NCBI GenBank assembly: GCA_964017155.1
Contig: OZ024867.1
Location: 27,080,609-27,144,608, forward strand
Origin: Oasisia sp. SBJ-2009
Taxonomy: Eukaryota > Annelida > Polychaeta > Sabellida > Siboglinidae
Direction: 5' to 3'
DNA length: 64,000 nucleotides
The notes beneath the pieces are model-generated. The model was not told the origin of the DNA and made no database searches. It saw only the letters and a program-made list of their open reading frames with translations. How positions within the stretch are numbered: position 1 is the stretch's first letter; the number at the start of each line of letters is the position of its first letter. The translations under genes were made by a program, and so were the position numbers. Of this stretch, positions 1-12,404 are shown in pieces.

Positions 1-1383
1 GGTTGAATGGAGGGCGGAGGTTGGGTGGAGTGGGGAGGTTAGGTGGAGGGGGAGGTTGGGCGGAGTGGGGAGGTTGGGCGGAGTGGGGAGGTTGGGTTGA
101 GTTCGGAGGTTGGGTGGAGTGGGGAGGTTGGGTGAAGTGGGCAGGTTGGGTGGAGTGGGGAGGTTGGGTGGAGTGGGTAGGTTGGGTGAAGTGGGGAGGT
201 TGGGTGGAGTGGGGAGGTTGGGTGGATTGGGGAGGTTGGGTGAAGTGGGGAGGTTGGGTGGAGTGGGGAGGTTGGCTGGAGTGGGGAGGTTTGGTGAAGT
301 GGGGAGGTTGGGTGGAGTGGGGAGGTTGGGTGGAGTGGGGAGGTTGGGTGGGGTGGGGAGGTTGAATGGAGGGCGGAGGTTGGGTGGAGTGTGGAGGTTA
401 GGTGGAGGGGGAGGTTGGGCGGAGTGGGGAGGTTGGGCGGAGTGGGGAGGTTGGGTTGAGTGGGGAGGTTGGGTGGAGTGGGGAGGTTGGGTGGAGTGGG
501 GAGGTTGGGTGGAGTGGGGAGGTTGGGTGGAGTGGGGAGGTTGGGAGAAGTGGGGAGGTTGGGTGGAGTAGGGAGGTTGGCTGGAGTGGGCAGATTTGGT
601 GGAGTAGGGAGGTTGGGTGGAGTGGGGAGGTTGAATGGAGGGCGGAGGTTGGGTGGAGTGGGGAGGTTGGGTGGGGTGGGGAGGTTGAATGGAGGGCGGA
701 GGTTGGGTGGAGTGGGGAGGTTAGGTGGAGGGGGAGGTTGGGCGGAGTGGGGAGGTTGGGCGGAGTGGGTAGGTTGGGTTGAGTGGGGAGGTTGGGTTGA
801 GTGGGGAGGTTGGGTGGAGTGGGGAGGTTGGGTGGAGTGGGGAGGTTGGGAGAAGTGGGGAGGTTGGGTGGAGTAGGGAGGTTGGCTGGAGTGGGGAGAT
901 TTGGTGGAGTAGGGAGGTTGGGTGGAGTGGGGAGGTTGAATGGAGGGCGGAGGTTGGGTGGAGTGGGGAGGTTAGGTGGAGGAGGAGGTTGGGCGGAGTG
1001 GGGAGGTTGGGCGGAGTGGGGAGGTTGGGTTGAGTTCGGAGGTTGGGTGGAGTGGGGAGGTTGGGTGAAGTGGGCAGGTTGGGTGGAGTGGGGAGGTTGG
1101 GTGGAGTGGGGAGGTTGGGTGGAGTGGGGAGGTTGGGTGGAGTGGGGAGGTTGGGTGAATTGGGGAGGTTGGGTGAAGTGGGGAGGTTGGGTGGAGTGGG
1201 GAGGTTGGGTGAAGTGGGGAGGTTGGGTGGAGTAGGGAGGTTGGCTGGAGTGGGGAGGTTTGGTGGAGTGGGGAGGTTGGGTGGAGTGGGGAGGTTGGGT
1301 GGAGTGGGGAGGTTGGGAGAAGTGGGGAGGTTGGGTGGAGTAGGGAGGTTGGCTGGAGAGGGAGATTTGGTGGAGTAGGGAGG

Positions 1384-2239
1384 TTGGGTGGAGTGGGGAG
1401 GTTGAATGGAGGGCGGAGGTTGGGTGGAGTGGGGAGGTTAGGTGGAGGGGGAGGTTGGGCAGAGTGGGGAGGTTGGGCGGAGTGGGGAGGTTGGGTTGAG
1501 TTCGGAGGTTGGGTGGAGTGGGGAGGTTGGGTGGAGTGGGGAGGTTGGGTGGAGTGGGGAGGTTGGGTGAAGTGGGGAGGTTGGGTGGAGTAGGGAGGTT
1601 GGCTGGAGGGGGGAGGTTTGGTGGAGTGGGGAGGTTGGGTGGAGTGGGGAGGTTGGGTGGAGTGGGGAGGTTGGGTGGGGTGGGGAGGTTGAATGGAGGG
1701 CGGAGGTTGGGTGGAGTGGGGAGGTTAGGTGGAGGGGGAGGTTGGGCGGAGTAGGGAGGTTGGGCGGAGTGGGTAGGTTGGGTTGAGTGGGGAGGTTGGG
1801 TTGAGTGGGGAGGTTGGGTGGAGTGGGGAGGTTGGGTGGAGTGGGGAGGTTGGGAGAAGTGGGGAGGTTGGGTGGAGTAGGGAGGTTGGCTGGAGTGGGG
1901 AGATTTGGTGGAGTAGGGAGGTTGGGTGGAGTGGGGAGGTTGAATGGAGGGCGGAGGTTGGGTGGAGTGGGGAGGTTAGGTGGAGGAGGAGGTTGGGCGG
2001 AGTGGGGAGGTTGGGCGGAGTGGGGAGGTTGGGTTGAGTTCGGAGGTTGGGTGGTGTGGGGAGGTTGGGTGAAGTGGGCAGGTTGGGTGGAGTGGGGAGG
2101 TTGGGTGGAGTGGGGAGGTTGGGTGAAGTGGGGAGGTTGGGTGGAGTGGGGAGGTTGGGTGAATTGGGGAGGTTGGGTGAAGTGGGGAGGTTGGGTGGAG
2201 TGGGGAGGTTGGGTGAAGTGGGGAGGTTGGGTGGAGTAG
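1384..2239 (+). repeat. Higher-order block, copy 1 (2,263-bp offset pair)
   Basis: The order of variant monomers in this stretch recurs 2,263 bp downstream (from 3,647). The translated frames at 1,384, 1,509 and 1,783 match those at 3,647, 3,772 and 4,046, including the rare GGTGTGGGG monomer near 2,053 and 4,316. The offset equals 121 monomers of 18 bp plus 5 of 17 bp, which fits duplication of a whole block rather than independent variation. Confidence 0.8.
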
Positions 2240-3646
2240 GGAGGTTGGCTGGAGTGGGGAGGTTTGGTGGAGTGGGGAGGTTGGGTGGAGTGGGGAGGTT
2301 GGGTGGAGTGGGGAGGTTGGGAGAAGTGGGGAGGTTGGGTGGAGTGGGGAGGTTGGATGGATTGGGGAGGTTGGGTGAAGTGGGGAGGTTGGGTGGAGTA
2401 GGGAGGTTGGCTGGAGTGGGGAGGTTTGGTGGAGTGGGGAGGTTGGGTGGAGTGGGGAGGTTGGCTGGAGTGGGGAGGTTGGGTGGAGTGGGGAGGTTGG
2501 GTGGAGTGGGGAGGTTGGGAGAAGTGGGGAGGTTGGGTGGATTGGGGAGGTTGGGTGGATTGGGGAGGTTGGGTGAAGTGGGGAGGTTGGGTGGAGTAGG
2601 GAGGTTGGCTGGAGTGGGGAGGTTTGGTGGAGTGGGGAGGTTGGGTGGAGTGGGGAGGTTGGCTGGAGTGGGGAGGTTGGGTGGAGTGGGGAGGTTGGGT
2701 GGAGTGGGGAGGTTGGGAGAAGTGGGGAGGTTGGGTGGATTGGGGAGGTTGGGTGGATTGGGGAGGTTGGGTGAAGTGGGGAGGTTGGGTGGAGTGGGGA
2801 GGTTGGGTGGAGTGGGGAGGTTGGGTGAAGTGGGGAGGTTGGGTGGAGTAGGGAGGTTGGCTGGAGTGGGGAGGTTTGGTGGAGTGGGGAGGTTGGGTGG
2901 AGTGGGGAGGTTGGGTGGAGTGGGGAGGTTGGGTGGGGTGGGGAGGTTGAATGGAGGGCGGAGGTTGGGTGGAGTGGGGAGGTTAGGTGGAGGGGGAGGT
3001 TGGGCGGAGTGGGGAGGTTGGGCGGAGTGGGTAGGTTGGGTTGAGTGGGGAGGTTGGGTTGAGTGGGGAGGTTGGGTGGAGTGGGGAGGTTGGGTGGAGT
3101 GGGGAGGTTGGGAGAAGTGGGGAGGTGGGTGGAGTAGGGAGGTTGGCTGGAGTGGGGAGATTTGGTGGAGTAGGGAGGTTGGGTGGAGTGGGGAGGTTGA
3201 ATGGAGGGCGGAGGTTGGGTGGAGTGGGGAGGTTAGGTGGAGGAGGAGGTTGGGCGGAGTGGGGAGGTTGGGCGGAGTGGGGAGGTTGGGTTGAGTTCGG
3301 AGGTTGGGTTGGAGTGGGGAGGTTGGGTGAAGTGGGCAGGTTGGGTGGAGTGGGGAGGTTTGGGTGGAGTGGGGAGGTTGGGTGGAGTGGGGAGGTTGGG
3401 TGGAGTGGGGAGGTTGGGTGAATTGGGGAGGTTGGGTGAAGTGGGGAGGTTGGGTGGAGTGGGGAGGTTGGGTGAAGTGGGGAGGTTGGGTGGAGTAGGG
3501 AGGTTGGCTGGAGTGGGGAGGTTTGGTGGAGTGGGGAGGTTGGGTGGAGTGGGGAGGTTGGGTGGAGTGGGGAGGTTGGGAGAAGTGGGGAGGTTGGGTG
3601 GAGTAGGGAGGTTGGCTGGAGAGGGAGATTTGGTGGAGTAGGGAGG

Positions 3647-4390
3647 TTGGGTGGAGTGGGGAGGTTGAATGGAGGGCGGAGGTTGGGTGGAGTGGGGAGG
3701 TTAGGTGGAGGGGGAGGTTGGGCGGAGTGGGGAGGTTGGGCGGAGTGGGGAGGTTGGGTTGAGTTCGGAGGTTGGGTGGAGTGGGGAGGTTGGGTGGAGT
3801 GGGGAGGTTGGGTGGAGTGGGGAGGTTGGGTGAAGTGGGGAGGTTGGGTGGAGTAGGGAGGTTGGCTGGAGGGGGGAGGTTTGGTGGAGTGGGGAGGTTG
3901 GGTGGAGTGGGGAGGTTGGGTGGAGTGGGGAGGTTGGGTGGGGTGGGGAGGTTGAATGGAGGGCGGAGGTTGGGTGGAGTGGGGAGGTTAGGTGGAGGGG
4001 GAGGTTGGGCGGAGTAGGGAGGTTGGGCGGAGTGGGTAGGTTGGGTTGAGTGGGGAGGTTGGGTTGAGTGGGGAGGTTGGGTGGAGTGGGGAGGTTGGGT
4101 GGAGTGGGGAGGTTGGGAGAAGTGGGGAGGTTGGGTGGAGTAGGGAGGTTGGCTGGAGTGGGGAGATTTGGTGGAGTAGGGAGGTTGGGTGGAGTGGGGA
4201 GGTTGAATGGAGGGCGGAGGTTGGGTGGAGTGGGGAGGTTAGGTGGAGGAGGAGGTTGGGCGGAGTGGGGAGGTTGGGCGGAGTGGGGAGGTTGGGTTGA
4301 GTTCGGAGGTTGGGTGGTGTGGGGAGGTTGGGTGAAGTGGGCAGGTTGGGTGGAGTGGGGAGGTTGGGTGGAGTGGGGAGGTTGGGTTGA
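3647..4390 (+). repeat. Higher-order block, copy 2 (2,263-bp offset pair)
   Basis: Second copy of the block at 1,384. The match is close until about 4,387, where this copy acquires single-base insertions (an extra T in GGGTTGAAGTGG and an extra G near 4,411) and a 2-base loss near 4,509. These break the 17/18-bp phase seen in the first copy. Confidence 0.75.
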
Positions 4391-5751
4391 AGTGGGGAGG
4401 TTGGGTGGAGTGGGGGAGGTTGGGTGAATTGGGGAGGTTGGGTGAAGTGGGGAGGTTGGGTGGAGTGGGGAGGTTGGGTGAAGTGGGGAGGTTGGGTGGA
4501 GTAGGGAGTGGCTGGAGTGGGGAGGTTTGGTGGAGTGGGGAGGTTGGGTGGAGTGGGGAGGTTGGGTGGAGTGGGGAGGTTGGGAGAAGTGGGGAGGTTG
4601 GGTGGAGTGGGGAGGTTGGATGGATTGGGGAGGTTGGGTGAAGTGGGGAGGTTGGGTGGAGTAGGGAGGTTGGCTGGAGTGGGGAGGTTTGGTGGAGTGG
4701 GGAGGTTGGGTGGAGTGGGGAGGTTGGCTGGAGTGGGGAGGTTGGGTGGAGTGGGGAGGTTGGGTGGAGTGGGGAGGTTGGGAGAAGTGGGGAGGTTGGG
4801 TGGATTGGGGAGGTTGGGTGGATTGGGGAGGTTGGGTGAAGTGGGGAGGTTGGGTGGAGTGGGGAGGTTGGGTGGAGTGGGGAGGTTGGGTGAAGTGGGG
4901 AGGTTGGGTGGAGTAGGGAGGTTGGCTGGAGTGGGGAGGTTTGGTGGAGTGGGGAGGTTGGGTGGAGTGGGGAGGTTGGGTGGAGTGGGGAGGTTGGGTG
5001 GGGTGGGGAGGTTGAATGGAGGGCGGAGGTTGGGTGGAGTGGGGAGGTTAGGTGGAGGGGGAGGTTGGGCGGAGTGGGGAGGTTGGGCGGAGTGGGTAGG
5101 TTGGGTTGAGTGGGGAGGTTGGGTTGAGTGGGGAGGTTGGGTGGAGTGGGGAGGTTGGGTGGAGTGGGGAGGTTGGGAGAAGTGGGGAGGTTGGGTGGAG
5201 TAGGGAGGTTGGCTGGAGTGGGGAGATTTGGTGGAGTAGGGAGGTTGGGTGGAGTGGGGAGGTTGAATGGAGGGCGGAGGTTGGGTGGAGTGGGGAGGTT
5301 AGGTGGAGGAGGAGGTTGGGCGGAGTGGGGAGGTTGGGCGGAGTGGGGAGGTTGGGTTGAGTTCGGAGGTTGGGTGGAGTGGGGAGGTTGGGTGAAGTGG
5401 GCAGGTTGGGTGGAGTGGGGAGGTTGGGTGGAGTGGGGAGGTTGGGTGGAGTGGGGAGGTTGGGTGGAGTGGGGAGGTTGGGTGAATTGGGGAGGTTGGG
5501 TGAAGTGGGGAGGTTGGGTGGAGTGGGGAGGTTGGGTGAAGTGGGGAGGTTGGGTGGAGTAGGGAGGTTGGCTGGAGTGGGGAGGTTTGGTGGAGTGGGG
5601 AGGTTGGGTGGAGTGGGGAGGTTGGGTGGAGTGGGGAGGTTGGGTGGGGTGGGGAGGTTGAATGGAGGGCGGAGGTTGGGTGGAGTGGGGAGGTTAGGTG
5701 GAGGGGGAGGTTGGGCGGAGTGGGGAGGTTGGGCGGAGTGGGTAGGTTGGG

Positions 5752-6854
5752 TTGAGTGGGGAGGTTGGGTTGAGTGGGGAGGTTGGGTGGAGTGGGGAGG
5801 TTGGGTGGAGTGGGGAGGTTGGGAGAAGTGGGGAGGTTGGGTGGAGTAGGGAGGTTGGCTGGAGTGGGGAGATTTGGTGGAGTAGGGAGGTTGGGTGGAG
5901 TGGGGAGGTTGAATGGAGGGCGGAGGTTGGGTGGAGTGGGGAGGTTAGGTGGAGGAGGAGGTTGGGCGGAGTGGGGAGGTTGGGCGGAGTGGGGAGGTTG
6001 GGTTGAGTTCGGAGGTTGGGTGGAGTGGGGAGGTTGGGTGAAGTGGGCAGGTTGGGTGGAGTGGGGAGGTTGGGTGGAGTGGGGAGGTTGGGTGGAGTGG
6101 GGAGGTTGGGTGGAGTGGGGAGGTTGGGTGAATTGGGGAGGTTGGGTGAAGTGGGGAGGTTGGGTGGAGTGGGGAGGTTGGGTGAAGTGGGGAGGTTGGG
6201 TGGAGTAGGGAGGTTGGCTGGAGTGGGGAGGTTTGGTGGAGTGGGGAGGTTGGGTGGAGTAGGGAGGTTGGGTGGAGTGGGGAGGTTGAATGGAGGGCGG
6301 AGGTTGGGTGGAGTGGGGAGGTTAGGTGGAGGGGGAGGTTGGGCGGAGTGGGGAGGTTGGGCGGAGTGGGGAGGTTGGGTTGAGTTCGGAGGTTGGGTGG
6401 AGTGGGGAGGTTGGGTGAAGTGGGCAGGTTGGGTGGAGTGGGGAGGTTGGGTGGAGTGGGTAGGTTGGGTGAAGTGGGGAGGTTGGGTGGAGTGGGGAGG
6501 TTGGGTGGATTGGGGAGGTTGGGTGAAGTGGGGAGGTTGGGTGGAGTGGGGAGGTTGGCTGGAGTGGGGAGGTTTGGTGAAGTGGGGAGGTTGGGTGGAG
6601 TGGGGAGGTTGGGTGGAGTGGGGAGGTTGGGTGGGGTGGGGAGGTTGAATGGAGGGCGGAGGTTGGGTGGAGTGTGGAGGTTAGGTGGAGGGGGAGGTTG
6701 GGCGGAGTGGGGAGGTTGGGCGGAGTGGGGAGGTTGGGTTGAGTGGGGAGGTTGGGTGGAGTGGGGAGGTTGGGTGGAGTGGGGAGGTTGGGTGGAGTGG
6801 GGAGGTTGGGTGGAGTGGGGAGGTTGGGAGAAGTGGGGAGGTTGGGTGGAGTAG
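5752..6854 (+). repeat. Higher-order block, copy 1 (1,849-bp offset pair)
   Basis: The monomer order from 5,752 to at least 6,854 reappears at 7,601-8,703. The 210-codon open frame at 6,016 reads the same as the one at 7,865, and the 153-codon frame at 6,393 the same as at 8,242. The 5,752 block also matches 5,106 with an offset of 646 bp (34 monomers of 18 plus 2 of 17), so blocks are nested. The frame at 6,393 also matches the one at 110, 6,283 bp upstream. Confidence 0.85.
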
Positions 6855-7600
6855 GGAGGTTGGCTGGAGTGGGCAGATTTGGTGGAGTAGGGAGGTTGGG
6901 TGGAGTGGGGAGGTTGAATGGAGGGCGGAGGTTGGGTGGAGTGGGGAGGTTAGGTGGAGGGGGAGGTTGGGCGGAGTGGGGAGGTTGGGCGGAGTGGGGA
7001 GGTTGGGTTGAGTTCGGAGGTTGGGTGGAGTGGGGAGGTTGGGTGAAGTGGGCAGGTTGGGTGGAGTGGGGAGGTTGGGTGGAGTGGGGAGGTTGAGTGG
7101 AGTGGGGAGGTTGGGAGAAGTGGGGAGGTTGGGTGGAGTGGGGAGGTTGGATGGATTGGGGAGGTTGGGTGAAGTGGGGAGGTTTGGTGGAGTGGGGAGG
7201 TTGGGTGGAGTGGGGAGGTTGGCTGGAGTGGGGAGGTTGGGTGGAGTGGGGAGGTTGGGTGGAGTGGGGAGGTTGGGAGAAGTGGGGAGGTTGGGTGGAT
7301 TGGGGAGGTTGGGTGGATTGGGGAGGTTGGGTGAAGTGGGGAGGTTGGGTGGAGTGGGGAGGTTGGGTGGAGTGGGGAGGTTGGGTGAAGTGGGGAGGTT
7401 GGGTGGAGTAGGGAGGTTGGCTGGAGTGGGGAGGTTTGGTGGAGTGGGGAGGTTGGGTGGAGTGGGGAGGTTGGGTGGAGTGGGGAGGTTGGGTGGGGTG
7501 GGGAGGTTGAATGGAGGGCGGAGGTTGGGTGGAGTGGGGAGGTTAGGTGGAGGGGGAGGTTGGGCGGAGTGGGGAGGTTGGGCGGAGTGGGTAGGTTGGG

Positions 7601-8703
7601 TTGAGTGGGGAGGTTGGGTTGAGTGGGGAGGTTGGGTGGAGTGGGGAGGTTGGGTGGAGTGGGGAGGTTGGGAGAAGTGGGGAGGTTGGGTGGAGTAGGG
7701 AGGTTGGCTGGAGTGGGGAGATTTGGTGGAGTAGGGAGGTTGGGTGGAGTGGGGAGGTTGAATGGAGGGCGGAGGTTGGGTGGAGTGGGGAGGTTAGGTG
7801 GAGGAGGAGGTTGGGCGGAGTGGGGAGGTTGGGCGGAGTGGGGAGGTTGGGTTGAGTTCGGAGGTTGGGTGGAGTGGGGAGGTTGGGTGAAGTGGGCAGG
7901 TTGGGTGGAGTGGGGAGGTTGGGTGGAGTGGGGAGGTTGGGTGGAGTGGGGAGGTTGGGTGGAGTGGGGAGGTTGGGTGAATTGGGGAGGTTGGGTGAAG
8001 TGGGGAGGTTGGGTGGAGTGGGGAGGTTGGGTGAAGTGGGGAGGTTGGGTGGAGTAGGGAGGTTGGCTGGAGTGGGGAGGTTTGGTGGAGTGGGGAGGTT
8101 GGGTGGAGTAGGGAGGTTGGGTGGAGTGGGGAGGTTGAATGGAGGGCGGAGGTTGGGTGGAGTGGGGAGGTTAGGTGGAGGGGGAGGTTGGGCGGAGTGG
8201 GGAGGTTGGGCGGAGTGGGGAGGTTGGGTTGAGTTCGGAGGTTGGGTGGAGTGGGGAGGTTGGGTGAAGTGGGCAGGTTGGGTGGAGTGGGGAGGTTGGG
8301 TGGAGTGGGTAGGTTGGGTGAAGTGGGGAGGTTGGGTGGAGTGGGGAGGTTGGGTGGATTGGGGAGGTTGGGTGAAGTGGGGAGGTTGGGTGGAGTGGGG
8401 AGGTTGGCTGGAGTGGGGAGGTTTGGTGAAGTGGGGAGGTTGGGTGGAGTGGGGAGGTTGGGTGGAGTGGGGAGGTTGGGTGGGGTGGGGAGGTTGAATG
8501 GAGGGCGGAGGTTGGGTGGAGTGTGGAGGTTAGGTGGAGGGGGAGGTTGGGCGGAGTGGGGAGGTTGGGCGGAGTGGGGAGGTTGGGTTGAGTGGGGAGG
8601 TTGGGTGGAGTGGGGAGGTTGGGTGGAGTGGGGAGGTTGGGTGGAGTGGGGAGGTTGGGTGGAGTGGGGAGGTTGGGAGAAGTGGGGAGGTTGGGTGGAG
8701 TAG
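7601..8703 (+). repeat. Higher-order block, copy 2 (1,849-bp offset pair)
   Basis: Second copy of the 5,752-6,854 block. Just past it the copies differ by isolated substitutions (GGGCAGATTT at 6,874 versus GGGGAGATTT at 8,723; AGGTTAGG versus AGGCTAGG near 8,797), so the duplication is recent but not brand new. Part of it (8,242-8,703) recurs again at 9,211-9,672, an offset of 969 bp. Confidence 0.85.
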
Positions 8704-11262
8704 GGAGGTTGGCTGGAGTGGGGAGATTTGGTGGAGTAGGGAGGTTGGGTGGAGTGGGGAGGTTGAATGGAGGGCGGAGGTTGGGTGGAGTGGGGAGGCT
8801 AGGTGGAGGGGGAGGTTGGGCGGAGTGGGGAGGTTGGGCGGAGTGGGGAGGTTGGGTTGAGTTCGGAGGTTGGGTGGAGTGGGGAGGTTGGGTGAAGTGG
8901 GCAGGTTGGGTGGAGTGGGGAGGTTGGGTGGAGTGGGTAGGTTGGGTGAAGTGGGGAGGTTGGGTGGAGTGGGGAGGTTGGGTGGATTGGGGAGGTTGGG
9001 TGAAGTGGGGAGGTTGGGTGGAGTGGGGAGGTTGGCTGGAGTGGGGAGGTTTGGTGGAGTGGGGAGGTTGGGTGGAGTAGGGAGGTTGGGTGGAGTGGGG
9101 AGGTTGAATGGAGGGCGGAGGTTGGGTGGAGTGGGGAGGTTAGGTGGAGGGGGAGGTTGGGCGGAGTGGGGAGGTTGGGCGGAGTGGGGAGGTTGGGTTG
9201 AGTTCGGAGGTTGGGTGGAGTGGGGAGGTTGGGTGAAGTGGGCAGGTTGGGTGGAGTGGGGAGGTTGGGTGGAGTGGGTAGGTTGGGTGAAGTGGGGAGG
9301 TTGGGTGGAGTGGGGAGGTTGGGTGGATTGGGGAGGTTGGGTGAAGTGGGGAGGTTGGGTGGAGTGGGGAGGTTGGCTGGAGTGGGGAGGTTTGGTGAAG
9401 TGGGGAGGTTGGGTGGAGTGGGGAGGTTGGGTGGAGTGGGGAGGTTGGGTGGGGTGGGGAGGTTGAATGGAGGGCGGAGGTTGGGTGGAGTGTGGAGGTT
9501 AGGTGGAGGGGGAGGTTGGGCGGAGTGGGGAGGTTGGGCGGAGTGGGGAGGTTGGGTTGAGTGGGGAGGTTGGGTGGAGTGGGGAGGTTGGGTGGAGTGG
9601 GGAGGTTGGGTGGAGTGGGGAGGTTGGGTGGAGTGGGGAGGTTGGGAGAAGTGGGGAGGTTGGGTGGAGTAGGGAGGTTGGCTGGAGTGGGGAGATTTGG
9701 TGGAGTAGGGAGGTTGGGTGGAGTGGGGAGGTTGAATGGAGGGCGGAGGTTGGGTGGAGTGGGGAGGTTAGGTGGAGGGGGAGGTTGGGCGGAGTGGGGA
9801 GGTTGGGCGGAGTGGGGAGGTTGGGTTGAGTTCGGAGGTTGGGTGGAGTGGGGAGGTTGGGTGGAGTGGGGAGGTTGGGTGGAGTGGGGAGGTTGGGTGG
9901 AGTGGGGAGGTTGGGTGGAGTGGGGAGGTTGGGTGGAGTGGGGAGGTTGGGTGGAGTGGGGAGGTTGGGTGGAGTGGGGAGGTTGGGTGGAGTGCGGAGG
10001 TTGGGTGGAGTGCAGAGGTTGGGTGGAGTGCGGAGGTTGGGTGGAGTGGGGAGGTTGGGTGGAGTGGGGAGGTTGGGTGGAGTGGGGAGGTTGGGTGGAG
10101 TGGGGAGGTTGGGTGGAGTGGGGAGGTTGGGTGGAGTGGGGAGGTTGGGTGGAGTGGGGAGGTTGGGTGGAGGGCGGAGGTTGGGTGGAGTAGGGAGGTT
10201 GGGTGATGTGGGGAGGTTCGGTGTAGTGGCGAGGTTGAATGGAAGGCGGAGGTTGGGTGGAGTGGGGAGGTTGAATGGAGGGCGGAGGTTGGGTGGAGTG
10301 TGGAGGTTAGGTGGAGGGGGAGGTTGGGCGGAGTGGGGAGGTTGGGCGGAGTGGGGAGGTTGGGTTGAGTGGGGAGGTTGGGTGGAGTGGGGAGGTTGGG
10401 TGGAGTGGGGAGGTTGGGTGGAGTGGGGAGGTTGGGTGGAGTGGGGAGGTTGGGAGAAGTGGGGAGGTTGGGTGGAGTGGGGAGGTTGGGTGGATTGGGG
10501 AGGTTGGGTGAAGTGGGGAGGTTGGGTGGAGTGGGGAGGTTGGGTGGAGTGGGGAGGTTGGCTGGAGTGGGGAGATTTGGTGGAGTGGGGAGGTTGGGTG
10601 GAGTGGGGAGGTTGGGTGGAGTGGGGAGGTTGGGTGGAGTGGGGAGGTTGGGTGGAGTGGGGAGGTTGAATGGAGGGCGGAGGTTGGGTGGAGTGGGGAG
10701 GTTAGGTGGAGGGGGAGGTTGGGCGGAGTGGGGATGTTGGGCGGAGTGGGGAGGTTGGGTTGAGTGGGGAGGTTGGGTGGAGTGGGGAGGTTGAATGGAG
10801 GGCGGAGGTTGGGTGGAGTGGGGAGGTTGGGTGGAGTGGGGAGGTTTGGTGGAGAGGGGAGGTTGGGTGGAGTGGGGAGGTTGGGTGGAGTGGGGAGGTT
10901 GGGTGGAGTGGGGAGGTTGGGAGAAGTGGGGAGGTTGGGTGGAGTGGGGAGGTTGCGTGGAGTGGGGAGATTGGCTGGAGTGGGGAGGTTGGGTGGAGTG
11001 GGGAGGTTGGGTGGAGTGGGGAGGTTGGGTGGAGTAGGGAGGTTGGGTGATGTGGGGAGGTTGGGTGGAGTGGGTAGGTTGGGTTAAGTGGGGAGGTTGG
11101 GTGAAGTGGGGAGGTTGGGTGGAGTGGGGAGGTTGGGTGGAGTAGGGAGGTTGGGTGATGTGGGGAGGTTGGGTGAAGTGGGGAGGTTGGGTGGAGGGCG
11201 GAGGTTGGGTGGAGTAGGGAGGTTGGGTGATGTGGGGAGGTTCGGTGTAGTGGCGAGGTTGA

Positions 11263-12404
11263 ATGGAAGGCGGAGGTTGGGTGGAGTGGGGAGGTTGGGA
11301 GAAGTGGGGAGGTTGGGTGGAGTGGGGAGGTTGGGTGGAGTGGGGAGGTTGCGTGGAGTGGGGAGGTTGGCTGGAGTGGGGAGGTTGGGTGGAGTGGGGA
11401 GGTTGGCTGCAGTGGGGAGGTTGGGAGAAGTGGGGAGGTTGGGTGGAGTGGGGAGGTTGGGTGGAGTGGGGAGGTTGGGTGAAGTGGGGAGGTTGGGTGG
11501 AGGGCGGAGGTTGGGTGGAGTAGGGAGGTTGGGTGATGTGGGGAGGTTCGGTGTAGTGGCGAGGTTGAATGGAAGGCGGAGGTTGGGTGGAGTGGGGAGG
11601 TTGGGAGAAGTGGGGAGGTTGGGTGGAGTGGGGAGGTTGGGTGGATTGGGGAGGTTGGGTGAAGTGGGGAGGTTGGGTGGAGTAGGGAGGTTGGCTGGAG
11701 TGGGGAGGTTTGGTGGAGTGGGGAGGTTGGGTGGAGTGGGGAGGTTGGCTGGAGTGGGGAGGTTGGGTGGAGTGGGGAGGTTGGGTGGAGTGGGGAGGTT
11801 GGGAGAAGTGGGGAGGTTGGGTGGAGTGGGGAGGTTGGGTGGATTGGGGAGGTTGGGTGAAGTGGGGAGGTTGGGTGGAGTGGGGAGGTTGGGTGGAGTG
11901 GGGAGGTTGGGTGAAGTGGGGAGGTTGGGTGGAGTAGGGAGGTTGGCTGGAGTGGGGAGGTTTGGTGGAGTGGGGAGGTTGGGTGGAGTGGGGAGGTTGG
12001 GTGGAGTGGGGAGGTTGGGTGGGGTGGGGAGGTTGAATGGAGGGCGGAGGTTGGGTGGAGTGGGGAGGTTAGGTGGAGGGGGAGGTTGGGCGGAGTGGGG
12101 AGGTTGGGTGATGTGGGGAGGTTTGGTGTAGTGGCGAGGTTGAATGGAAGGCGGAGGTTGGGTGGAGTGGGGAGGTTGGGAGAAGTGGGGAGGTTGGGTG
12201 GAGTGGGGAGGTTGGGTGGAGTGGGGAGGTTGCGTGGAGTGGGGAGGTTGGCTGGAGTGGGGAGGTTGGGTGGAGTGGGGAGGTTGGCTGCAGTGGGGAG
12301 GTTGGGAGAAGTGGGGAGGTTGGGTGGAGTGGGGAGGTTGGGTGGAGTGGGGAGGTTGGGTGAAGTGGGGAGGTTGGGTGGAGGGCGGAGGTTGGGTGGA
12401 GTAG
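11263..12404 (+). repeat. Right-hand higher-order blocks with 881-bp offset
   Basis: The frame at 11,263-11,523 is repeated unchanged at 12,144-12,404 (offset 881 = 48 x 18 + 17). This part of the array has its own marker monomers: GGGTGATGTGG, GGTTCGGTGTAGTGGCGA, GAATGGAAGGCGG and GGTTGCGTGG. The GGTTCGGTGTAGTGGCGA marker also occurs at 10,216, 11,240, 11,546, 12,427 and 12,913, so this is a distinct higher-order family from the one left of 10,000. Confidence 0.75.
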
